From: a virus
DNA length: 20,082 bases
Strand: one strand, 5' to 3'
IMG/VR virus record: IMGVR_UViG_3300023257_000658
Span: 1 to 20,082 of that record
In this document: positions 1 to 5,433 of the stretch, in pieces
Layout of the letters: each line of letters starts with the position of its first letter
Numbering within the stretch: position 1 is the first letter of the stretch
Translations under genes and position numbers: made by a program
The notes under the pieces: generated by a model
The model's database searches: none
Told to the model about the DNA's origin: nothing
Seen by the model: only the letters and a program-made list of their open reading frames with translations

Positions 1-133
1 CCTTACCATAACTTTCAGATTTTACTTTTACACTCCAACTAATCATACCACCTAGAATAGATTTTCTTTTATAAACTGTATAATATTTTTTTATAGGCAT
101 TATTTTTGTTTTATTTACTTGTTGTTTATTCAT
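1..133 (-). CDS. hypothetical protein, N-terminal part (cut by window edge)
   Basis: Reads leftwards from an ATG at 133 and is open to position 1, giving 44 residues that begin MNKQQVNKTK. The peptide is basic, with KKYYTVYKRK and a Trp-containing stretch SWSVKVKS that looks like beta strand. The start is preceded only by A/T bases (ATATAATATAATAT), as for most genes here. It would be a downstream member of the leftward operon carrying ERF and the SSB-like gene. I do not recognise the family and the C-terminus is missing. Confidence 0.6.
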   Translation of the reverse strand, partial: MNKQQVNKTKIMPIKKYYTVYKRKSILGGMISWSVKVKSESYGK

Positions 134-231
134 ATATTATATTATATCTATTGAGCGTAGGGTTAATAGTGGAAAGGAGAATTAACCTCTATTAACTCCT
201 ACATTCGGCAGATACAATACCTGCCTTTGGA
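134..231 (-). other. intergenic leader with two hairpins
   Basis: This 98-base gap between two leftward genes has no reading frame I would defend. It contains GTTAATAG at 162-169 with a perfect 8 bp complement CTATTAAC at 189-196, and GGCAG at 207-211 facing CTGCC at 221-225 across a 9-base loop. Most other junctions in this operon are only a few bases long, so a structured gap is unusual. It may be an mRNA processing or stability element. No T-tract follows either stem, so I do not call a terminator. Confidence 0.35.
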
Positions 232-363
232 TTACTTATTATAGTGTTCTGATAATTTATTTGTTAACTTTTCTAATTCTGTAAAATCATCTGGGGTCAT
301 TGACGGAATAGCAAATTCCATTAGTGCTTCTATAATTTTTTTCAAAACTTTATATTTATTCAT
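232..363 (-). CDS. hypothetical 43-residue protein
   Basis: ATG at 363, TAA at 234-232, 43 residues starting MNKYKVLKKI and ending KLSEHYNK. The composition suggests two amphipathic helices separated by a Pro/Asp turn (PSMTPDDF). The next gene upstream, the SSB-like gene, ends 16 bases before this start. The start lies in A/T-rich sequence without a Shine-Dalgarno motif. Family unknown; it is called because it fills the operon in the right strand and has ordinary codon use. Confidence 0.55.
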   Translation of the reverse strand: MNKYKVLKKIIEALMEFAIPSMTPDDFTELEKLTNKLSEHYNK

Positions 364-379
364 ATCTCTATATTAATAA

Positions 380-643
380 TTAAAATGGGGCATCGGAAGT
401 ATCTTCTTTCACTTCTTCTCCACCTACTTTATCAGCTAACATATCTACTTTATCTTTTCTATCTTCAAAAGGAAATATATTACCCTCTAAACCAATAGCA
501 GGAATTTCCATAATTCTACTAATAGAACCATCATCTTTGTGGAACTCTGTCATTACACCTATATTGTCCCACTTTGTTTTCTCTTCTCCACTTTTGTCTG
601 TATACTTTTTTGGTTTGGATACGTTGTATTTTTTTACTTCCAT
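380..643 (-). CDS. small SSB-like protein with acidic DAPF tail
   Basis: This 87-residue protein probably binds single-stranded DNA or recruits replication partners. The N-terminal two thirds looks like one small beta-rich domain (VKKYNVSKPKKY, then KWDNIGVMTEF and IPAIGLEGNIFPF). It ends in a linker rich in Glu and Asp and the terminus EDTSDAPF. Bacterial SSB proteins use an acidic tail ending in D-x-P-F to bind replication and repair partners; this tail resembles that. It is half the usual SSB length, so a full OB fold is not assured. It lies in the same operon, two genes after the ERF annealing protein, which fits a recombination role. Seen: tail and context. Inferred: DNA binding. Confidence 0.55.
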   Translation of the reverse strand: MEVKKYNVSKPKKYTDKSGEEKTKWDNIGVMTEFHKDDGSISRIMEIPAIGLEGNIFPFEDRKDKVDMLADKVGGEEVKEDTSDAPF

Positions 644-668
644 ACTTATATATTAAGTAATTAATTAG

Positions 669-848
669 TTATTCTTTAATGTTAATCCAGCCTGTAATTG
701 CCCCTACAGGAGTTAAACCAACTCCGTGTATTATCTCACATTTGTAGGGTGCTTCAAAATCACATTGTGTTAGTTTAATTATATTTTTTACCCAACCTAT
801 ACCACATAGTAAAAGAATTACTACATAAATTATTGCGATTGCTTTCAT
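669..848 (-). CDS. small membrane protein
   Basis: 59 residues from ATG 848. Residues 2-19 (KAIAIIYVVILLLCGIGW) form one strongly hydrophobic segment, either a single transmembrane helix or an uncleaved signal. The remainder is short and polar with two Cys (CDFEAPYKC) that could form a disulfide outside the membrane. The frame is open upstream to 863, but that would overlap the end of the ERF gene (stop 855-853), so the start 4 bases after that stop is preferred. Function unknown. Confidence 0.55.
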   Translation of the reverse strand: MKAIAIIYVVILLLCGIGWVKNIIKLTQCDFEAPYKCEIIHGVGLTPVGAITGWINIKE

Positions 849-852
849 ACAT

Positions 853-1410
853 TTATATATCAAGGATATTAATTATTTTTGCAAAATTTGATTCTATCAA
901 TTCAAAGCCTGTTACTTCCCATACATAGTTCTTGTAATCCTCTGCTGTTTTAAGCGTATCCTCTTGTTTATCGCATAGTTCTTTAATCTTAGTCTTATCG
1001 TTGCTTACAGGAGCTTTTACAGGTGTTTTAATAGGTTCTACAGCCTTCTTACCATCATCGTCCTCAGCTTCTAAGAATAATAATGATTGTAGAGCATATC
1101 TTCTAAAATATGTGATACAGCCACCCATTTTCTGTGCATCAGCTAATTCAAGTAAAGGAATAGTTGAATATATCATTTCTTTTTCATTATCTAAATCAAC
1201 TATTCTAGTTTCTATTGCCATTCTTTCCCCGATATTAGTTAGAGGTTGAGTCAATAACAATTTATGTTTTTCAAGTAAGGGTTGTATAACTTCTATCATC
1301 TGGTTGATGTCAAAGTATTTATAGTTAAACCCTGTCTTGTCTTTTTTAAAAGGTTTTATATCAGCTCTTAGGTCTGCTATCTTTTGGTATATTGTTTTTT
1401 TATTCTCCAT
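853..1410 (-). CDS. erf: ERF-family single-strand annealing protein
   Basis: ERF proteins are phage recombinases that anneal complementary single strands and promote genome circularisation or recombination. The 185-residue product has the family layout. The N-terminal half (IYQKIADLRADIKPFKKD, then YKYFDINQMIEVIQPLL) matches the start of the ERF core. The diagnostic block lies at about residues 91-120: DAQKMGGCITYFRRYALQSL followed by an acidic EAEDDDG, equivalent to the family's G-x-x-x-T-Y-x-R-R-Y-A-L...DDDG. A Pro/Lys-rich linker leads to a C-terminal helical domain (about 135-185). The start follows the previous stop as TAATATG. The SSB-like protein is encoded two genes downstream. Confidence 0.9.
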   Translation of the reverse strand: MENKKTIYQKIADLRADIKPFKKDKTGFNYKYFDINQMIEVIQPLLEKHKLLLTQPLTNIGERMAIETRIVDLDNEKEMIYSTIPLLELADAQKMGGCITYFRRYALQSLLFLEAEDDDGKKAVEPIKTPVKAPVSNDKTKIKELCDKQEDTLKTAEDYKNYVWEVTGFELIESNFAKIINILDI

Positions 1411-1411
1411 A

Positions 1412-1651
1412 TTATTTCTTTTTAAAATTTAATTCATCTAACATTTTAATTAACTTCTTTGTATTGTCAGAGCTATGGTTAAACATCAAGGATAACATAT
1501 ACTTGTATTGTTTTTTAGTAATATTCTCTAACTTCTCCCATACATCATCATAATCAGATAAATCATATAGTTTAACAATATGTTTCTCTGTCTTTAATAC
1601 TTCTATAAGAGAGGTTAGTTCATTAAGTGATATTTTAAATACTTTATTCAT
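1412..1651 (-). CDS. hypothetical helical protein
   Basis: 79 residues, MNKVFKISLN to NFKKK, almost entirely predicted helix with alternating charged and hydrophobic residues (SLNELTSLIEVLKTEK; KKLIKMLDELNFKKK). It directly precedes ERF: its TAA and the ERF ATG are joined as TAATATG. No motif recognised. Its position suggests an accessory to recombination or replication, but nothing in the residues shows that. Confidence 0.6.
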   Translation of the reverse strand: MNKVFKISLNELTSLIEVLKTEKHIVKLYDLSDYDDVWEKLENITKKQYKYMLSLMFNHSSDNTKKLIKMLDELNFKKK

Positions 1652-1652
1652 A

Positions 1653-1793
1653 TTATTTTATATCATTTAATTCTTCAATTTTGTCTAAAATCTCATTAGC
1701 TATTGAAGCTCTATCTTCTAAATAACCATCTTCATCTCCATTCCATTCTCCTGCTATTTCTTCAAAGTATTCTACTATTTTTTCTATATCCAT
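1653..1793 (-). CDS. hypothetical acidic 46-residue protein
   Basis: ATG 1793, TAA 1655-1653; begins MDIEKIVEYFEEIAGEW and ends KIEELNDIK. Very acidic and helical. Both ends are of the form TAATATG with its neighbours, which supports it as a real translated gene although it is short. Small acidic phage proteins may be inhibitors or DNA mimics, but no specific evidence supports that here. Confidence 0.6.
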   Translation of the reverse strand: MDIEKIVEYFEEIAGEWNGDEDGYLEDRASIANEILDKIEELNDIK

Positions 1794-1794
1794 A

Positions 1795-2001
1795 TTATTT
1801 AGCATATTTAAGTTTATTAAAGTATATATCACAATCAGCTAAATCATCAGCTCTCCAATATTCTTCTTCTGTAGCTGACTCTAGGCTCTCAACACCCTTT
1901 AAACGTTGAAATATGGGCATAGGAACAGTTATAACTGTATTCTCTTCTATATGTACCTCTGGGAGGTCTTTATTGAGTTTGTTCCATAGTTTGCTTAACA
2001 T
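1795..2001 (-). CDS. hypothetical 68-residue protein
   Basis: Starts MLSKLWNKLN and ends FNKLKYAK. It has a short predicted beta stretch (NTVITVPMPIF) between helical ends, and EEEYWRADDLADCD near the C-terminus. It overlaps the end of the 26-residue frame upstream by 7 bases, so the two may be translationally coupled. No family recognised. Confidence 0.55.
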   Translation of the reverse strand: MLSKLWNKLNKDLPEVHIEENTVITVPMPIFQRLKGVESLESATEEEYWRADDLADCDIYFNKLKYAK

Positions 2002-2075
2002 AGTATTATTCTTAAAGCTAAGTTAAATTCTCCTTTGTAAATACAGTACACTACTTTTTTAAATTTGTTCTCCAT
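1995..2075 (-). CDS. possible 26-residue peptide
   Basis: ATG at 2075 gives MENKFKKVVYCIYKGEFNLA and 6 more residues, stopping at TAA 1997-1995 inside the start of the next gene. It is one of the few starts with a Shine-Dalgarno-like AGGAG, 8 bases upstream, which belongs to the conserved exit flank of structured element A. It may be a real small gene or a leader peptide that couples element A to the following gene. Confidence 0.35.
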   Translation of the reverse strand: MENKFKKVVYCIYKGEFNLALRIILC

Positions 2076-2082
2076 ATTGTTT

Positions 2083-2270
2083 TCTCCTAATTATATTAAA
2101 TGGTACTTGATGTACTCTTAGATAGTTTACTAGATGTAGATGTGGTAGGATTCAAACCTACACAGGGTTTCTTATTAGACCGACAGATGACTACCCTACT
2201 TCATCGGATATAGCGTGCTAATCAATACACATCACACCTACATTTAATAAACTATCTATATTCTCTCTCT
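2083..2270 (-). ncRNA. structured RNA element A (paired with element B)
   Basis: A 188-base non-coding block on the leftward transcript. Its outer flanks are near-copies of those of element B: the 27 bases at 2244-2270 are identical to 2944-2970, exactly 700 bp away, and 2083-2133 matches 2785-2837 with few changes. AGATAGTTTA (2120-2129) and TAAACTATCT (2248-2257) close the element with a perfect 10 bp stem. Inside is an 11 bp stem (2134-2144 with 2233-2243) whose one non-Watson-Crick position is G-U only if the - strand is transcribed, then a hairpin GTAGG/CCTAC at 2145-2161 with a 7-base loop, and a variable apical part. It exits into AGGAG and the next start codon. Function unknown. Confidence 0.6.
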
Positions 2271-2278
2271 AAAGGTAT

Positions 2279-2455
2279 TTAATCTTTCCAAAATTCTGGA
2301 CCACCATATTCATCAGTTTCTAGGTCATCTGGATTGGTGTTAATACAATCGTTGTTTATTAACAGTTTGAGAGTGTTTTTAAGATGTTGTAAACTCATTT
2401 TATCTACATCTATTTGTTCTCCATTTTTCATTGTCCAAAACGTTTTATTACTCAT
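2279..2455 (-). CDS. small phage protein with WTMKNG motif
   Basis: 58 residues, ATG 2455 to TAA 2281-2279. The N-terminus FWTMKNGEQIDVDKMSLQHL and the following NTLKLLI resemble a short conserved region of many phage early proteins (W-T-x-K-D-G...I...M...H-L-x-N-T-I). Its biochemical role is not known to me. It lies between elements A and B and its stop is 9 bases from the entry flank of element A. The C-terminus is acidic with GGPEFWKD. Confidence 0.6.
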   Translation of the reverse strand: MSNKTFWTMKNGEQIDVDKMSLQHLKNTLKLLINNDCINTNPDDLETDEYGGPEFWKD

Positions 2456-2468
2456 ATATTTAAGTTAT

Positions 2469-2783
2469 TTAACAATTAGGGTGTGCAATTCTATAGCAAT
2501 CTATACATAAATCAGGTGAATTTTTAGTGATAGCTTCATTGCTTTCATCTACATAAGAAAAAAGATGATTGTGTAAAAATAGGTTATTACATTTTTGACA
2601 CTCTGACCCATTGCGTTTAAGAATTTTGTCTATAATCTTTATATCTTCTTGTTCTAATTTGAACATAACTGTATCATTATTATTCATATAATATAGTATA
2701 GAGCTTAATTTATTGAATTCTGTATTGAATATCTTTTCACAATTTAATAACTCTTCTAGTAGTTCCTTGTTGATTTGTTTCAT
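2469..2783 (-). CDS. zinc-finger protein of unknown function
   Basis: 104 residues. The N-terminal part (1-50) is helical (KQINKELLEELLNCEKIF). A CxxC pair in ECQKCNNLF and a second in DLCIDCYRIA, about 30 residues apart, with His residues in between and a C-terminal HPNC, suggest a zinc-binding finger. The start has an AGGAG only 3 bases upstream, from the exit flank of element B; this is unusual in a window where most starts have no such motif. DNA or RNA binding is possible but not shown. Confidence 0.6.
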   Translation of the reverse strand: MKQINKELLEELLNCEKIFNTEFNKLSSILYYMNNNDTVMFKLEQEDIKIIDKILKRNGSECQKCNNLFLHNHLFSYVDESNEAITKNSPDLCIDCYRIAHPNC

Positions 2784-2784
2784 A

Positions 2785-2970
2785 TTCTCCTTATTATATT
2801 AAATGGTACTTGGTAGTACTCTTAGATAGTTTACTAGTCTACTTGTAATAATGCTGTAATATTCCAGCGGAGTTGCAAGGGGCGTCCCCTCACTATACAA
2901 CTCTTTAGAGACCTCAGCCTACTAAGTATTTACTACAAGCGGATTAATAAACTATCTATATTCTCTCTCT
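2785..2970 (-). ncRNA. structured RNA element B (paired with element A)
   Basis: Shares both flanks with element A but has a different interior. The 10 bp closing stem is AGATAGTTTA (2824-2833) with TAAACTATCT (2948-2957). Next comes a stem of about 11 bp, CTTGTAATAAT (2842-2852) with the region 2928-2939, again with a G-U pair only in - strand RNA. A hairpin GCTG/CAGC at 2853-2868 occupies the place of the GTAGG hairpin in A. The apical part has GAGTTG/CAACTC enclosing AGGGG-ACG-CCCCT. It follows the promoter at 3086-3114 and leads into AGGAG and the zinc-finger gene, so it is a leader or a processed small RNA. Confidence 0.6.
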
Positions 2971-3085
2971 GATAAACTTTGAGGTTTCGGTCGTATGTTA
3001 TAGTCGTAACTATTAACCACTTCTCCTACTCCCTCATACTCCTTTGTACAGTTGGCAGGTTCTACCTGTTCTTTGTACTGACTGT
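2971..3085 (-). other. transcribed leader with two hairpins
   Basis: Between the promoter at 3086-3114 and element B no reading frame is convincing. In the leftward RNA, CAGGT-aga-ACCTG is enclosed by GTACA/TGTAC (about 3046-3078), and GTTA-a-TAGT-tacg-ACTA-TAAC forms a second hairpin with a UACG loop (about 2997-3018). Together with element B the predicted leader is about 300 bases before the first start codon at 2783, very long for a phage early operon. Confidence 0.4.
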
Positions 3086-3114
3086 ATCTTACACTATTAT
3101 AATTCTACTGTCAA
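3086..3114 (-). promoter_or_regulatory. sigma-70-type promoter, leftward
   Basis: On the - strand TTGACA (3114-3109) and TAAGAT (3091-3086) are separated by 17 bp. The predicted start is near 3079. It lies just downstream of the KGG gene and drives element B and the recombination genes independently of the promoter at 3894-3922. Confidence 0.65.
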
Positions 3115-3134
3115 TCGTTCCTGTGTATAACTTT

Positions 3135-3338
3135 TTATACTTCGCTTTCTTTAGCCTTTCTTTCCCTATAGTTAGACCATCTTTTTTCTGCCATTTTCTT
3201 GTAGTGGTCTTTACCATATCTTTTTTCTATTGTTTCTTTTCCTTTTTTACTTATCTCTGCAAAGTGTTCTTTACCATACTTTTCAAGTGTAGCATTTCCT
3301 CCTTTTGAACCTAGCAATACTGCGTGTTTGTTTACCAT
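3135..3338 (-). CDS. KGG-motif small basic protein
   Basis: 67 residues from the ATG at 3338, MVNKHAVLLGSKGGNATLEK and onward. It contains repeated short units of the type SKGGNATLEKYGKEHF, ISKKGKETIEKRYGKDHY and MAEKRW, resembling the KGG repeats of stress-protein-like and phage proteins. A longer frame starts at 3431 but would overlap the HNH gene by 92 bases; the junction TAATATG at 3342-3336 argues for the shorter start. Highly basic, so nucleic-acid contact is plausible. Such repeats often accompany HNH/AP2-type homing genes, as here. Confidence 0.65.
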   Translation of the reverse strand: MVNKHAVLLGSKGGNATLEKYGKEHFAEISKKGKETIEKRYGKDHYKKMAEKRWSNYRERKAKESEV

Positions 3339-3339
3339 A

Positions 3340-3885
3340 TTATTTATTATTTTTATTAGTTCTTCTTGTGTTATTAGACTGTACTTTTCTTGTAGCCCAT
3401 CTACAATTTTCTTTACAATAGTTACCATCATTATTTATTCTATCTATTGTAGTCTGCTTTGCTCCATTTTTTTTAAGGTGTTCTAAATATTCTTCATACA
3501 TATCATCCCTAAATGCTATAAATGTTTTCCATAAAAATTTTATACCACGACCTCCATAATATTTGTAACCTTTATTTTTTTTGTTGTTGCACCTTTGTTT
3601 AGCACTCTTAAAAATACTATAAAAATTTGTGTTGCTCATTCCGTGAGTTTTGTGTGTCCCAAATATTTTTGAAGTTAAAAATTTTGCTCCAAATTCACCT
3701 TTTAAGCACCCACAACTTTTTGTTGCACCAGTTAATAAATTTGTATCTTTAATCTTCTTTATGCTACCACATTCACATTTACACAACCAAAAATAACTAT
3801 ATCTTTTGTTTTTTATTTGTCTATGTGAAAACTTTAATACAGTTAGTCTGCTAAATTTTTTGTTTAATAATCTTGTTGTATTCAT
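3340..3885 (-). CDS. HNH homing endonuclease with N-terminal zinc ribbon
   Basis: Probable free-standing homing endonuclease that cuts phage DNA and spreads its own gene. The 181-residue protein has a zinc-ribbon-like start (Cys 35, 37, 39 in WLCKCECGS and Cys 58, 60 in KSCGC), a middle helical part, then YYGGRGIKF (109-117). The C-terminal HNH-like block at 148-165 reads DRINNDGNYCKENCRWAT, matching the D-R-I-D-N-x-G-x-Y...N-C-R-W-A-T signature. The start ATG at 3885 is only about 2 bases from the predicted transcription start, so its mRNA would be nearly leaderless. It is the first gene of the leftward operon. Confidence 0.85.
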   Translation of the reverse strand: MNTTRLLNKKFSRLTVLKFSHRQIKNKRYSYFWLCKCECGSIKKIKDTNLLTGATKSCGCLKGEFGAKFLTSKIFGTHKTHGMSNTNFYSIFKSAKQRCNNKKNKGYKYYGGRGIKFLWKTFIAFRDDMYEEYLEHLKKNGAKQTTIDRINNDGNYCKENCRWATRKVQSNNTRRTNKNNK

Positions 3886-3893
3886 ATATTAAA

Positions 3894-3922
3894 AGTATAA
3901 CAAAAATCTCCCAACCTGTCAA
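3894..3922 (-). promoter_or_regulatory. strong leftward sigma-70-type promoter
   Basis: On the - strand TTGACA (3922-3917), 17 bp, TATACT (3899-3894). The expected start site near 3887 leaves about two bases before the ATG at 3885. The -35 box is separated by only 4 bp from the -35 box of the rightward promoter, so the two probably compete for polymerase or share a regulator. Confidence 0.75.
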
Positions 3923-3926
3923 GTGC

Positions 3927-3955
3927 TTGCATTATTATTTAATTTGTGCTATACT
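3927..3955 (+). promoter_or_regulatory. strong rightward sigma-70-type promoter, extended -10
   Basis: TTGCAT (3927-3932), 17 bp, TATACT (3950-3955), with TG just before the -10 box (TGTGCTATACT). Start expected near 3962. It drives the rightward early operon after a leader of about 145 bases. Confidence 0.75.
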
Positions 3956-4024
3956 TTAAGAGCAAGTAGAGGTGGCACTACATAATATAATTATTCTCGT
4001 ATAATATAATTTAATCAAACACAA

Positions 4025-4083
4025 CACTTAGGAAGCATAAAGAGATGGTGAGTTCTAAAAACTCTCATCATCTCTTCTAAGTG
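4025..4083 (+). promoter_or_regulatory. long leader hairpin
   Basis: CACTTAG (4025-4031) pairs with CTAAGTG (4077-4083). AAGAGATG (4040-4047) pairs with CATCTCTT (4069-4076), and the stem continues with TGAGTT/AACTC to a 5-base loop, about 20 bp in all with an 8-base bulge on the 5' side. There is no T-tract, so it is not a terminator. It could be an RNase III-type processing site or a 5' stabiliser of the early transcript. The surrounding bases 3956-4106 hold no gene. Confidence 0.6.
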
Positions 4084-4106
4084 ATATAACAAATAATATA
4101 AAATAT

Positions 4107-4295
4107 ATGACAATGGATTATACTGCTACAACCTCAACAAGTAAATATAATGATGTGATATTAGATGATATTGCAGATTTTGTTTACAATGCTAGTAGTG
4201 AAGAAGATGCTATAAATAATGCAAAGAGAATTTTAAAAAGACACGAAAAGAATTTATCATTCTGGGAATTATTAAAATTAATGTTGAACAAATAA
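4107..4295 (+). CDS. hypothetical 62-residue protein
   Basis: First gene of the rightward operon. It begins MTMDYTATTSTSKYNDVILD, with a Thr/Ser-rich start, followed by helical segments (EEDAINNAKRILKRHEKN, SFWELLKLMLNK). The start is preceded by A/T-only sequence. Being first after a strong promoter it is likely among the earliest products, and could be a host-takeover peptide, but I recognise no family. Confidence 0.55.
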   Translation: MTMDYTATTSTSKYNDVILDDIADFVYNASSEEDAINNAKRILKRHEKNLSFWELLKLMLNK

Positions 4296-4298
4296 TAT

Positions 4299-4649
4299 AT
4301 GAAAATAAAACTCATACAAGATAAAACATTCCATACCTATTGTAGATTATTCTACGATTGTACAGAGATAGAGTTTTTAAACTATGCTAATAAAAAGAAT
4401 GGTACTAATTACCAACCAACAGAAGCAATAGGTAAATTTATTTATCAGGATGAGAAGGATTTCTTAAATGTATTTATATGGATAGATAAAAAAAATAACT
4501 ACGAAACATTAGCCCACGAAATACTGCATATGATTAGATTCTGGTTACAAGATTGTAGGTACATAAGTTTAAGTGAAGAAACAGATGAGGTATATACCTT
4601 GTTACATAGCTTCTATTTTAGGGAATGTATAAAAGCATTAAACAAATAG
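4299..4649 (+). CDS. putative small zinc metallopeptidase (HEILH)
   Basis: 116 residues. Residues 70-79 read TLAHEILHMI, giving the H-E-x-x-H zinc site (His 73, Glu 74, His 77). About 17-21 residues later SEETDEVYTLL supplies acidic residues that could be the third ligand, and helices follow to the C-terminus. Phages often carry a short protein of this layout with an unproven substrate. The upstream half (FHTYCRLFYDCTEIEFLNYA) looks mixed alpha/beta. The gene starts 3 bases after the previous stop. Activity is inferred from the motif alone. Confidence 0.6.
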   Translation: MKIKLIQDKTFHTYCRLFYDCTEIEFLNYANKKNGTNYQPTEAIGKFIYQDEKDFLNVFIWIDKKNNYETLAHEILHMIRFWLQDCRYISLSEETDEVYTLLHSFYFRECIKALNK

Positions 4650-4666
4650 ATATTAATAATAATTAT

Positions 4667-4939
4667 ATGAAAGAAGAAATAGGTTGGACAAAACACGGAA
4701 AGGAAAGATTTGTTGAAAGGGTGTTTAATGATATTGCTTTTACTCATCTACATAAAGCATTTAATCAAGGTGCTAGATTATCAGAAAAAGAAGTGATGAA
4801 AGAATTTATAAAAGATATACCATATAATAGAGGATATTTTACAAAGGAATATCGTAAGTATAAAGGAAGACTATATATATTTGGAGCTAAATCAGAAACA
4901 AAAGATACAATATTTTATAGACTAATAACAGTAATATAA
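4667..4939 (+). CDS. DUF4258/RelE-like small protein
   Basis: 90 residues from ATG 4667 (MKEEIGWTKHGKERFVERVF). The frame is open back to 4625, but that start would overlap the metallopeptidase gene, which stops at 4649. The motif TKHGKERFVERV near the N-terminus and a beta-rich C-terminus with YKGRLYIFGAKS and RLITVI resemble small toxin-like folds (DUF4258, BrnT, RelE type), where an early H-x-x-x-R-x-x-x-R is typical. No antitoxin gene is obvious beside it, so a toxin role is only a suggestion. Confidence 0.4.
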   Translation: MKEEIGWTKHGKERFVERVFNDIAFTHLHKAFNQGARLSEKEVMKEFIKDIPYNRGYFTKEYRKYKGRLYIFGAKSETKDTIFYRLITVI

Positions 4940-4943
4940 TATT

Positions 4944-5234
4944 ATGAAAGAAGAACAGATAAAAGAAGGATTGTTTGAAAGAGATTTATTGGAACAAGCT
5001 AAATTTGATTGGTGGAGACACCCAGCTTTATTATTTGTCCCAATAAGAGAATTTAGAACCGAAGAAGCTATCATTCAGTTTAAAGAGTACAAGGGTAAAA
5101 TATATATTTATGATATTGAAGAATTAAGAAACTTTTGTGTGGAAAAACCAAATGGAAATACAATGAAAGAAGTTTACAAAATATTAAAGGGGATAACCCA
5201 AATTAACCCCCATAAACAAAAGGTTTTAAAGTAG
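4944..5234 (+). CDS. hypothetical 96-residue protein
   Basis: Begins MKEEQIKEGLFERDLLEQAK and contains DWWRHPALLFVPIREF and a short beta-type segment KGKIYIYDIEELR. It lies four bases after the previous gene and ends just before the promoter at 5245-5273, so it closes the first rightward gene cluster. Not recognised. Confidence 0.55.
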   Translation: MKEEQIKEGLFERDLLEQAKFDWWRHPALLFVPIREFRTEEAIIQFKEYKGKIYIYDIEELRNFCVEKPNGNTMKEVYKILKGITQINPHKQKVLK

Positions 5235-5244
5235 TAGGAAATGT

Positions 5245-5273
5245 TTGACAAAACTTTAAAATAATGCTACTAT
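5245..5273 (+). promoter_or_regulatory. strong sigma-70-type promoter for candidate small RNA
   Basis: TTGACA (5245-5250), 17 bp, TACTAT (5268-5273). Start near 5280. It precedes a structured non-coding stretch and then the HNH gene. Confidence 0.7.
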
Positions 5274-5279
5274 AGAACC

Positions 5280-5412
5280 GTCAGTGATGACCATCTTGTG
5301 GTAAAATGTAAAGAAAACAATTTAGTTTTCAAAACATTTACACTTTGCAGGGAGTTGCGGATTTAACTATTCGTTTACTCCAACGCTCCTCGCAAGATGT
5401 AAGTGTTTTTTT
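5280..5412 (+). ncRNA. candidate small RNA or switch-like leader
   Basis: From the promoter start to a run of seven T (5406-5412), about 133 bases. CATCTTG (5292-5298) pairs perfectly with CAAGATG (5393-5399). Inside, AAATGT-aaa-GAAAAC, a 6-base loop, and GTTTTC-aaa-ACATTT (5304-5339) form a symmetric hairpin. A competing fold pairs CACTT (5341-5345) with AAGTG (5401-5405) directly before the T run, with TTGC/GCAA and GGAG/CTCC inside, which would be a terminator. The two long-range stems cross, so they cannot form together in a simple fold. No reading frame is present. It may act alone or attenuate the HNH gene at 5434. Confidence 0.6.
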
Positions 5413-5433
5413 GTCTTTACAATCTATTAAAAT

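Noticed and set aside
1001-1249. Rightward frame inside the ERF gene
   Set aside because: Antisense to a recognised family; no promoter or start context of its own.
2134-2243. Leftward tRNA in element A, suggested by the GTAGG-TTTGAAT-CCTAC arm
   Set aside because: The acceptor-like stem is too long, the distance to the T-arm is too large, no anticodon arm folds properly and loop position 56 is T instead of C; element B has the same layout without any T-loop.
2083-2970. CRISPR array, because of spaced direct repeats
   Set aside because: Only two copies, 700 bp apart, with genes between and no uniform repeat-spacer pattern.
2979-3308. Rightward frame of 109 residues rich in Phe, Ser and Leu
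   Set aside because: It overlaps the leftward promoter and the KGG gene in antisense and has the composition expected from the complement of A/G-rich coding sequence.
4625-4666. Upstream start for the DUF4258/RelE-like gene
   Set aside because: It would overlap the preceding gene by 25 bases; the ATG at 4667 follows A/T-rich sequence like its neighbours.
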